Assembly (NCBI GenBank): GCA_025529335.1
Contig: JAMYHX010000629.1
Location: 1 to 20,482 of the forward strand
DNA length: 20,482 nt
From: Rhizopus sp. PT2906
Lineage: Eukaryota; Mucoromycota; Mucoromycetes; Mucorales; Rhizopodaceae
Direction: 5' to 3'
The notes beneath the pieces are model-generated. The model was given only the letters and a program-made list of their open reading frames with translations, made no database searches and was not told where the DNA came from. Position 1 is the stretch's first letter, and every line of letters begins with the position of its first letter. A program made the position numbers and the translations under genes. Below are positions 1 through 8,771 of the stretch, one piece after another.

Positions 1-237
1 TTCCCTTTTACTGTCATTGAAGAACTAATGAAATTAAGAAAGTATAAGATTGTACTTTTATTAAATGTAGTGGCTATTAAGCAAAGTACGTCGATGAGGC
101 ACTTGATTGAGAAAAAAAGACACTGACGACATTAGAATGCGAATGTTGAAGACAAAGTAAAAGGGCGTCACTTTTGCTCATTTTTTATTCGCCGACTTCA
201 CCACCAACGCGGTACATTTTTCTTTTTCCTTCTATAA
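1..237. other. Upstream region of SGT1, no gene seen
   Basis: This AT-rich stretch precedes the SGT1 start codon. I find no open frame or exon pair with protein-like content in it. A pyrimidine-rich tract lies just before the ATG at 238 (about 209-233), as is common for fungal leaders. It probably holds the SGT1 promoter and 5' UTR. The far left end could be the 3' flank of a gene outside the window. Confidence 0.5.
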
Positions 238-1596
238 ATGAACGTTACTGAGCAAACAAAGAAATCAGCTGAAATATATGCCAAGGCAAACGATGCCTTC
301 TTTGACGATGACTACGATGAAGCATTGAGTTTGTTTAGTCAACTGGTTGATTTAGAGCCTGAAAATGCTGAATTCATATTAAAACGGTATTAGATCAATC
401 AAAGATAAAGAACAGTTACTTACACCTGTAGCAGTTGTTCTGTTTATCAAAAAGTAAACAAGTTAGACTTGGCTCTCAAAGACGTTGAAAAAGCCCTGGA
501 TATTTTAAAGCATGGCTCACGTAGTCTTATGGCTAGAGCTCATTTGCAAAAAGGGTAACAACCTAAGAATTTGTCAACTATTATGCAAAATAATATCAAC
601 ATTAAAACCTTTATAGTATCATCTTGCATCGCCTTGAACGGTATAAAGAAGCCGAGGAACACTTGAATCAATCAAAAGGATTGAATCCAAATGAAAAGAC
701 ACTTACTACTTGGTTACGAAAGAATGCAGATAAACTAAAGGAGGTCAATCAATCATCTTCCAATGCTACTATTAATACAACTACTCCTGTACCAATGGAA
801 TCTACAAATAAGCCTTTGAATACAACAGCAAGGTAATGATTATATCATTTTGATAACACATTGATTAAACTGTGATATAGACATGAATGGTTTCAAAATG
901 ACAACTTTGTTACTATTGAAGTATTTGTCAAAAAAGTCATGGCACAAGATGTATCCGTTGGATTCTACGAGGACTCTGTAAGATTAGGATAAAGATATGT
1001 TGATTGGGTACTAAAATGGTTCATATAGCTTTCTTTGGCTGCAAAATTACTTAGTGGATCGACATATTCAATTGAACTTGATCCACTTGCACACAAAATT
1101 ATACCAGAAGAATCCACGTACAAGGTTCTTTCTACAAAGATTGAAGTCAAATTGAAAAAGAAAGTTCCAGGTATCATGTGGGGTGCATTAGAAGGTGAAA
1201 ATGATTTAGGAAGTAAGTCCTCTTATAATCTTCAAATCAAATAATCCTAATCCTTGCACAATAGCGCCTGCACCTGCTGTTACCAACAACAAAAAACAGA
1301 CAAAAGACTGGAATAAGTTAATTAAAGAAGTGGATGATGAAAAATTAGAAGGAGAGGCTGCTGTCAATGCACTATTTCAACAAATATATCGTGACGCAGA
1401 TCCAGACGCCAGACGGGCCATGATGAAGAGTTTTATTGAAAGTAATGGTACCTGTCTCTCTACTAACTGGTCAGAGGTTGGATCTAAAAAGGTTGAAACA
1501 AAGCCCCCTGAGGGCACGATAGTAAAGAAGGTAAGTTCGATATGCTTCTCTTTTTTTTTGCATTAAACCTTATTTGTTCTCTAGTTTGACGAGTAA
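238..1596 (+). CDS. SGT1: SGT1 co-chaperone (TPR-CS-SGS), seven exons
   Basis: Homologue of Sgt1, the Hsp90 co-chaperone that links Hsp90 to Skp1/SCF ubiquitin ligases and kinetochore assembly. Exons 238-386, 432-554, 617-832, 881-977, 1029-1212, 1265-1530 and 1585-1596 join in frame to 348 residues, and all six introns (45-62 bases) are GT-AG. Residues about 1-125 form a TPR-like helical repeat region. Residues about 163-250 are a CS domain, opening with HEWFQND and ending with the conserved PGIMWGALEGE. Residues about 270-344 are the SGS domain, with DWNKL and the acidic DADPDARRAMMKSF helix. The last exon adds only FDE before the stop. The order and length match the family closely. The start is the first ATG in frame with the TPR region. 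The carboxylase gene follows on the same strand after 123 bases. Confidence 0.93.
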
Positions 1597-1719
1597 TTCT
1601 TATACCGAACTTTATGAGGGAGAAAAGCAACCTGTCATGAAAAATAGTAAAAAAAGGAAATTCGTACAAATAAAAAAGTATTTTTTCCCTTGACTCTTTT
1701 CTTTTTCGCATGTTAGAAG

Positions 1720-4133
1720 ATGACTTATTCTATTCATAAGATTCTCATTGCTAATCGAGGCGAGATTGCTTGCAGAGTGATTCAAACATGTAAACGCTTG
1801 GGAATATCTACTGTCGCTGTTTACTCTGATAGGTAAACAATAATAAATGATTCATGCATAATTAAGGTGCTTATCTCTTTTAATTTTAAAGCGACCAAAA
1901 TGCTCCATTTGTTAGACTGGCTGATGAAGCTTATCATATCGGTCACTCAATTGCTTCAGAATCATACCTCAATGCAGAAAAAATAATACAAGTGGCTAAA
2001 CGATCTGGAGCAGACGCGATTCACCCTGGATACGGCTTTCTGTCAGAGAACCCCGATTTTGCAGATATGGTAAATCAAGCGGGTATCAACTTTATTGGAC
2101 CTAGAGCAGAATCTATTCGAACCATTGGTGATAAGATGGCTGCCAAAGTATTCATCAGGGAACATTTGAGTTCTATCCCTCTGATTCCTGGCTATCACGG
2201 TCAAGACCAGTCGATTGAAAGACTGGAACAGGAGGCCAAAAAGATAGGTTCGTCTTGATGAACAATGTAGTAATGATTAATTGAACTGATAAGCTGTTAG
2301 AATTTCCTGTGTTATTGAAGGCTTCTGCTGGTGGAGGCGGTAAAGGCATGAGAACAGTTTATGATGCACACAAGTAAGCTTATATTGTCATATTCTATGA
2401 CCAAAAGACTTAAATTATATAAAAGGTTAAGAGAAGAAATTGAAGCTGCCAAGGGTGAAGCACTTCGAGCGTTTGGATCAGACACTTTATTAATAGAAAA
2501 ATACTTTACAAGTGTACATCACGTAGAGGTACTCAAGCTTTTCACACACTTGGTGTCCATATTGATAAAAGACATAGGTTCAAATTTTTGGAGACAAATA
2601 TGGAAATGTATATCATATTAATGAACGTGATTGCTCAATTCAAAGAAGACATCAGAAAGTCGTTGAAGTAAGGAGTTGTGAGCTGATGAAGCCATGCTTT
2701 TTTTTTTTCTTTTTTTTACTCATTTCTATAGGAAACCCCTTCTCCTGTTGTGGACACGGACCTCCGTCGAGACATGACAGATGCTGCTGTCAGCTTGGGA
2801 CGCAAACTAGGCTATGTAGGAGCTGGCACAGTAGAATTTATTCTAGACCTCAAATCCAGGCGCTTTTATTTCTTGGAACTGAATACACGATTGCAGGTGG
2901 AGCATCCTATTACGGAAGCCATTTCTGGTCTAGACCTTGTTGAACTGCAAATACTTATTGCTCAGGGGGCCAATTTAAAACACATGAGTGTACTGAACCA
3001 GATACCTTTCCATGGGCACGCTATAGAAGTACGCTTATGTGCAGAGGATCCAGAAGACTTTAGCCCACGTACAGGAACTATCCTCAAATGGAGTCCCCCA
3101 ACCGATATTGAAGGGGTACGCATTGACACAGGTGTACAGGATGGCTCAGATATATCCATTTACTATGACTCAATGATTGCTAAAGTGATTGTACATGCTC
3201 CTACTCGTGCAGAGGCTATAAAGCGTATGATTGCCGTCTTGAAGCGTACAGTAATTGTGGGCATAACCACAAATCAAAAACTGTTGTTAAGCATCATGCA
3301 GAACCCCTCTTTCCAAGCTGGTGTATTTGACACAAACTTTATACAGCAAGAAAAACTCTTTCCCCCATTTGATTTACATCGTGCTGAGCCTAGCATCATT
3401 GCCGCCCTATTGTTTGACTGGACAACACGTCAGAATAAGCAAATCTATCTTAAAAATATTCCTGCAGGATGGAGAAATGTAAAATGGCGTCCTCATCGTA
3501 TTCAATTCATTGTTCAGGACCAGCAAAAGGTTGACGTCTTGTATGAATACTTAGGATACCGTAACGACAGACATGAATTCAAGGCTTTGGTATTAGACAA
3601 GGAGTCAGAACAAGAACCAGAGCTATCTCTTTCCATTGCTTTGTACAAGTCCGAGATCAGTAAAGAGTATCTTGGAGCAAAGGGCATCCAAGGATCTAAG
3701 GGCCTCTTACGATTTGAAATGAATAATGTCCAACAATGCTTTTACCTTGCTGAATGCTTCCAAGATATAAACAAGTCAATCTTTGTTCATGACTTTCTTC
3801 ATGGTTACCCTATTGAATTAATCAAGGTAGATCGATTAAAAAGCAAGACTACTATCGCAGAAGATGACAAAGGTATGAAAGTATATAATCAATTCAGTGC
3901 ACTAATCCTTAGTAGTAACACCTTATACCTCGTCCATGCCTTGTCGAATTCTTAAAATACTTGCGCCTACTGGCACTGTCGTCAAGAAGAACACGCCTCT
4001 TCTCTCAATTGAGTCTATGAAAACTGAAGTCAAGATTCTTAGTCGTCATGATGGTATCGTCACTATGAAAGTGCAAGAGAATCAATTGGTAGACGCAAAG
4101 GTGCTCTTGTGTACTGTAGATGAAAAGCAATAA
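1720..4133 (+). CDS. Biotin-dependent acyl-CoA carboxylase alpha chain, MCC-like
   Basis: Biotin carboxylase plus biotin carrier subunit, closest in layout to 3-methylcrotonyl-CoA carboxylase alpha (leucine breakdown). It carboxylates biotin using ATP and bicarbonate; a beta chain, not in this window, would transfer the carboxyl group. Exons 1720-1832, 1892-2247, 2301-2373, 2426-2528, 2578-2667, 2732-3872 and 3913-4133 give 698 residues, a normal length. Visible motifs are KILIANRGEIA at the N-terminus, the glycine-rich ATP loop SAGGGGKGM near residue 163, VEVQIFGD, ERDCSIQRRHQK, and FLELNTRLQVEHPITE. The biotinyl lysine is Lys662 in ESMKTE, 36 residues from the end, where EAMKM is more usual. 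No mitochondrial presequence follows from the ATG at 1720. Codons just upstream include an in-frame stop, so a leader would need an extra 5' exon. PCC or another acyl-CoA carboxylase remains possible. Confidence 0.88.
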
Positions 4134-4152
4134 AGCCTTTTTATTTATTGAT

Positions 4153-4771
4153 TTACAATTTAAGCTTGTGCTCCATAAATGTATGCAAATCCACAGATTC
4201 GGTTGATAGGCTAGGATCTGAATATTGATTATTAGCTTTTATGTAAAATAGTATTTGTATATTTACCGTTAAGGAAGTCTTCATAGTCAATTGTCTCATC
4301 TTTGCCTAACAAAATATCCAAGTGTAAATTTGAAGAAGGCATCACAGGTACACGTTGACGCTATATAATATTAGTATAATCATTTAGATATAATGTAGTC
4401 TTTACCTTTTCAACAATGCTCCTTTCCATCATGAGCTTAATTGGAGCATGCATGCCATATGCCTGGCGTGCCAAGTTTAGTTTCAACTCCCACTGTGTCT
4501 CTTCCCACTACATAATAAAAGTAAGTTGTCTTGTTTTATTTTAAAATAATATTTTACATTATTTAATCTATGTTCAAGAGGATGCTTAGGCATGACCTCA
4601 TGCTTGATAGAACGAATACCAAAACGGAAGGCATCATGTCCGCCATATTCTGCATGAGTTGTGTTTAACGTGCTCTTGGTAGTTGCATGGTATGTATCGG
4701 GAGCAATACGAAGTGACTAAGCAATGAATAAATGTGTGTTCTGTTCATTCAATTAGTTTTCATTTTACCAT
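4153..4771 (-). CDS. UMP1: Proteasome maturation factor Ump1/POMP, five exons
   Basis: Chaperone of 20S proteasome assembly, which binds half-proteasomes and is degraded on maturation. In transcript order the exons are 4771-4769, 4716-4558, 4507-4406, 4360-4267 and 4217-4153, giving 140 residues, the usual family size. Motifs include SLRIAPDTYH at the N-terminus, HPLEHRLNNWEETQWELKLN, YGMHAPIKLMME, SSNLHLDILLGKDETIDYEDFLND and the C-terminal MEHKLKL. All match the POMP/Ump1 pattern. The open frame is too broken by introns to be seen as one ORF. The first exon is inferred: an ATG at 4771-4769 is followed directly by a GTAAAA donor, and splicing to 4716 yields MSLRIAP. It is convergent with the carboxylase gene with 19 bases between stops, so the 3' UTRs must overlap or be very short. 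Confidence 0.9.
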
Positions 4772-5079
4772 TTCTGTTTATTATATTATATAAAGAAAAG
4801 AGAAAGCGTACGTCTACCTGCTTGCGTGTCGTGGTCAACAGAATTGCAGTCACATATTATTTAGAACACAGATGCAATTGCTATTGTTGCTGTATGATGA
4901 CCCTTCAGGATCATTCTCTTGAGATAAGCGATAAACTTGTACGCTTTGCCGTGAACTTGTATTGCTGAATATCTTTATACTTTAACAAAGTTATGGATGC
5001 TCGTAAAGAAAATTGAGTGAATTATGCAATTTCCTCTCAGTAAAGAGTGACTGTTTGGGCTGTCAACATAAAGTTCAAA

Positions 5080-5134
<55 letters not shown>

Positions 5135-5155
5135 ATCTATTCAACAATCTAAAAG
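4772..5155. promoter_or_regulatory. Divergent intergenic region, UMP1 / WKF gene
   Basis: About 384 bases separate the two divergent start codons, so the region should carry promoters for both genes. Its right end is dominated by the T homopolymer described separately. I see no confident TATA box or transcription-factor site. An open frame on the plus strand at 4732-4968 overlaps the UMP1 first intron and has no recognisable content. Confidence 0.55.
5088..5133 (+). repeat. 46-base T homopolymer upstream of the WKF gene
   Basis: An uninterrupted run of 46 T ends 22 bases before the start codon at 5156. Poly(dA:dT) tracts are known to exclude nucleosomes in fungal promoters, and one placed between two divergent genes would suit that role (inference). 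The exact length is uncertain because long homopolymers are prone to sequencing and assembly error. Confidence 0.9.
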
Positions 5156-5882
5156 ATGTCTAATGTCAAATCAATAAAGAAAAGTGAACCTAAAACAGAT
5201 GAAAAACCAAAACAAACTCAAGGACAAAAGTTATTGGAGGCTATGACAGCAAAGAAAGCAGCTAAGGAAGCATTATTAAAAGGAGTAAAGAATACACACG
5301 TCTCTTTTGACGATGAAGGAAACGAACAAAAAGTGGAAACTGTTACTGAAGGAGAGAAAAAGAGAAAAAATGAAGAAAAAGTCTCAGAAAAGAAGACAAA
5401 GAAAGCTAAAAAGCTCAAGGTGAAAAAGACAGAAGAAACAAAAACGGACAGTAAGCAAAAAGAAGCGTTTGAATACCTTCGATTGTTTGTAAATGACAGA
5501 AAGAATTGGAAATTCAAAAAGGTGTTACAAACATGGATTCTTCAAAATATATACAAGATACCTAAAAGTGAATTTGATAATGCATTGGAATATTTAAAAG
5601 ATTTGCAGGGTGCATCACGTGAGGTATTTGTATTCCATATATACAAATGATGCATATGCTAATGTTTATTGATAGAAAACAAAAAAAGAAGCACAAGACA
5701 GAATACCAAAGAATGCTATTGGAAATAATTTGACAGGATATACCAATGTCAGTAATGATGACTTTGATGATTTCGATGCAGAAAAGTTATTAGCACAAGT
5801 ATCAGCGACACAGTCAAATACTAAGCAAGACGAATCAGAGGAAGTTAGACGTGCAAGATTAATTGTAGATACGCTTTTATAA
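5156..5882 (+). CDS. WKF-domain protein (C7orf50-like), two exons
   Basis: Exons 5156-5623 and 5676-5882 (intron 52 bases, GT-AG) encode 224 residues. The first half is highly charged and rich in lysine and glutamate, with clusters such as KKTKKAKKLKVKK that resemble nuclear or nucleolar targeting sequences. Residues about 100-156 form a WKF domain: AFEYLRLFV, then RKNWKFKKVLQTWIL, then a YKIPKSEFDNALEYLKDLQG helix. This is the pattern of the human C7orf50 family, whose molecular role is poorly defined. A nucleolar or ribosome-biogenesis role is an inference from composition. After the intron the chain continues with TKKEAQDRIPKNAIG and an acidic segment (NDDFDDFDAEKLLAQ), ending IVDTLL. It is convergent with the bleomycin hydrolase gene. 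Confidence 0.85.
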
Positions 5883-6244
5883 ATAAAATTTTTAATCACT
5901 CAGTTGTAAGCATCAACAGTGAAGTCATCAGATTGTATCAATCAAAAAAATAGAACTTGGTTCAGCTTCAGATCATCAATATTAGAAAACGAAAAGCTAT
6001 GTAATCATATTTGAAAAAGTAGTTCAAATCGACCAATCCACAGTGGATTACTTTATAAACAAAATAGTAGGAACTTGGAAGAGTATTTGCTTTTAGTATG
6101 TTTGTTGGAACATCAGAGATGTTTGGTTGTTGATCTCAATGAGATATTTGTATGTGATGGCTCAATAGAGAAAGACTTTGCAGTGGGATAAATGTCAATT
6201 TATTTTATTCGTAGTACAACATGGACTAAAATGTCAATTTAATC
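5883..6244. other. Convergent intergenic spacer, nothing recognised
   Basis: This spacer lies between the stop codons of the WKF gene and the bleomycin hydrolase gene. It is AT-rich, with no exon-like frame, RNA gene or repeat that I can support. It presumably holds both 3' UTRs and polyadenylation signals. Confidence 0.5.
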
Positions 6245-7862
6245 CTAATGAGGACAGGCTAATGCCCCCATAGGATCATACGCAGGCAACACAGTAGGCT
6301 CAGTATTCAAGATTGCAAGCAATTTTTTAGGAACGTCCTTGTTTTCAAGCACAACCTATATAAAGTACTTTAGCACACATATTCCATTAATTTTTATTAC
6401 ATACCTGATAGACAAAGGCAGAGAACCATTCGTCTGTCATAACCCAAAACCCTTTGTCTCCAGAAGTATCCTCACCCCATGAATTTTCTACACGCCATCG
6501 GACTGGTTTACCATCCTTATCTAGGTGAACACCTGTGAAAACCATAGCATGAGTCATCAAACTTTCCTTGTACAACAATCTTTCTTCTTTGGTCAAATTG
6601 AACTTAATATTAAATGCGAGTTCATAATCATAAATTTTGGTATCCATAGCACCCACGCGGTTGTTGCTAAACTGTCCCACATCACAACCAAACCATACTG
6701 GTCTACCAGATTTTAGGACGTTGATAGCGAGTTGCTTTTGATTTTCTGAAGTGGTATTGATATAACGGATGGGTTTACCACCGACAATGTTACCAAGGCG
6801 ATCAACAGTATAGAGTGCATCCGTAGGATTACGTGGATCATTGATTAATGAGACCATAGAAGAGATCTGTGTAAAGGGTTAGGCTAATATATGATACAAT
6901 GGGTACGCAACTTACAGGAAAGTTGACAACCTCCTTGAAAAACCTCTTGGGTGTCAAATGATGAATACCAATATATTTGCCATTCTTATCCTGAGTTTCC
7001 CAATCAAATTGAGAAGGAGGTTCTCCAAGGTGAATTGTAATGATGCGATAAATATCTTCCATCATCTTTTCTTTCAAGACACGAACAGATTGTGTTGACA
7101 TACCCAAACTGATTTGCTTACGAATAATGGTAGCAAATTCACGAAGCTTCACAGTAACCAGCCAATTTAAACGTCTTGTATTTGATGACGAGAATGTTTC
7201 CGGAAATACACTCTTGGGTACAACACCGTATTTTTCAACAAGGTTAATCAGCATATCAAACTGGCCACCATCACCAACAGGATCAGTCAAAAGATATTGA
7301 ACTACTCGATCATTAATATCTTCGTGTGCAAGGTCAATCATGTTTTCAAGGAACCAGTTAGCCTTTTCAAGTTTATCTGTTTTTAATGCATCAGTAACAT
7401 GGGCAAATTTACACCAGTTGGCTTACCATAAAAAAATAGATAGCTTTGAGAAAGTTCAAAGTCATCTGGTAAATTGTATCTTGTGATAACAGCAATTCTC
7501 ATAATGTTTGTTCCAGCAAATAGCCAACAACGACCACTTGATTTTTGATTGGTAGCAGAGCCTTCCAAGTCTATCTTGACATTAAACGTATGACGATCAT
7601 TATGGATCGCAGCAGAAGAATTCAAAAACACATTGGTAGGATCATTTCCAGCTAATGCATTTTTAGCCAACAGGTTTTTACTGTCTTGATAAAAACGCTT
7701 GGAATATCTCGAAATGCTTTCGATAGATAAATCAGAGGAAACATGTTTGATATCGTCAATATCCAAATCAGCAAATTGGTAGGCAAGCTTTTCGTCAAAT
7801 TCAACAGCGTCTCTGGTAGACGATGAAGGGCTTGAAATAGGTTTAGAAGATTCAGCTCCCAT
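6245..7862 (-). CDS. LAP3: Bleomycin hydrolase / cysteine aminopeptidase Lap3, four exons
   Basis: Papain-fold C1B peptidase, a cytosolic hexameric aminopeptidase that trims peptides and inactivates bleomycin and homocysteine thiolactone. Transcript-order exons are 7862-7427, 7376-6916, 6866-6405 and 6355-6245 (489 residues; introns 49-50 bases). The catalytic set is complete: oxyanion Gln106 and nucleophile Cys112 in NQKSSGRCWLF, the histidine in ESLMTHAMVFTG, and the asparagine in RVENSWGED. ELSQSYLFFYDKLEKANWFLEN, DGGQFDMLINLVEKYG and SLINDPRNP also match the family. The C-terminus reads AYDPMGALACPH, three residues beyond the MGALA where yeast Blh1/Gal6 ends. I chose the ATG at 7862 (MGAESSKPISS), because the in-frame ATG at 7907 would add a hydrophobic PYLFLFHLFV stretch unlikely in a cytosolic enzyme. 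The glycine at position 2 could allow myristoylation, but this is weak. Confidence 0.93.
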
Positions 7863-8771
7863 AGTAACAAATAAATGAAAAAGAAAAAGATAAGGGAATT
7901 GTGCCAATTTGATGCTTTTTAACTAAAATGGAAAGTCAGGAGGAGGAGTCACATGAGAACAAATGATGTTGGTAGGGGATAAATATTTACCACTGGTCAC
8001 ACATATTGCTCTGGAACGAATGTTTTCCCTTTTAGGGGCAGGTTTTTGTGCTTTACAGTAAAAAGTTCATTGCTACGTTGATATTAGTTTAATGAAAAAA
8101 GGAAAACATTGCTCACTTTTGACCTATATATTTGGGCATGTGTAGTAGAGATATGCCTATAAAGGCATTTATTTAAGCAGTTGTTAAATTGACTTATGGA
8201 AAGTTGAACGAATTATAAAGATGCTTTAAAGTCACCTTAGTTGGTTTCAATATCGTATTTTATGTTGAATAATAGTCAATAAGCAGTGTCTATATATCAA
8301 TAACAAAAGCAGCAACATAAACTGATCAATCATAATAAGTGTAGCTATCATTTTTAATATCTTTCATCTTTATTCTTCCAAATAAAAGAAACATAAAGAG
8401 TTCCATTGTACTTTCTGTTTATTCTTGCTACTACTACAACAACAAATATCACAAGTTATCATAGCTTTTTCTTTTACCATAGAGTTAATGAAAGCACTTT
8501 CATTTACTCTTGACAGAAATAATGAGAGTTAATTACAAAAAGAATTCAGTAGTTGTTATAAAAAAGAATGTTGTTGAAAGAACTTTATTCAAAAGCCTTA
8601 TTCACTTGTACAGAATCCTTTTCATAAGCTTTCTAAACAGTTGCGCAATGTCAAAATGATTTTACATCTTACCATATTTCATGTCAACACTTAACAAAAG
8701 ACAAGAAGAAGTGTTGAAGGGATACTTGATTAAATAGAACTCTCATGAGCTTTGTTAAAAAATAGAAATAA
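7863..8771. other. 900-base gene-free stretch, including LAP3 promoter
   Basis: AT-rich sequence upstream of LAP3 and downstream of the unresolved minus-strand gene. I find no long frame, splice-linked exon pair, tRNA or clear repeat. The part next to 7862 is the likely LAP3 promoter and leader. Confidence 0.45.

Noticed and set aside
5218..5517. 99-residue minus-strand frame inside the WKF gene.
   Set aside because: It is an antisense shadow of a lysine-rich coding exon, giving a Phe/Ser-rich product. The sense strand has a clear domain.
7863..7907. Earlier in-frame ATG for bleomycin hydrolase at 7907.
   Set aside because: It would add a hydrophobic leader to a cytosolic enzyme. The MG start at 7862 suits the family better.
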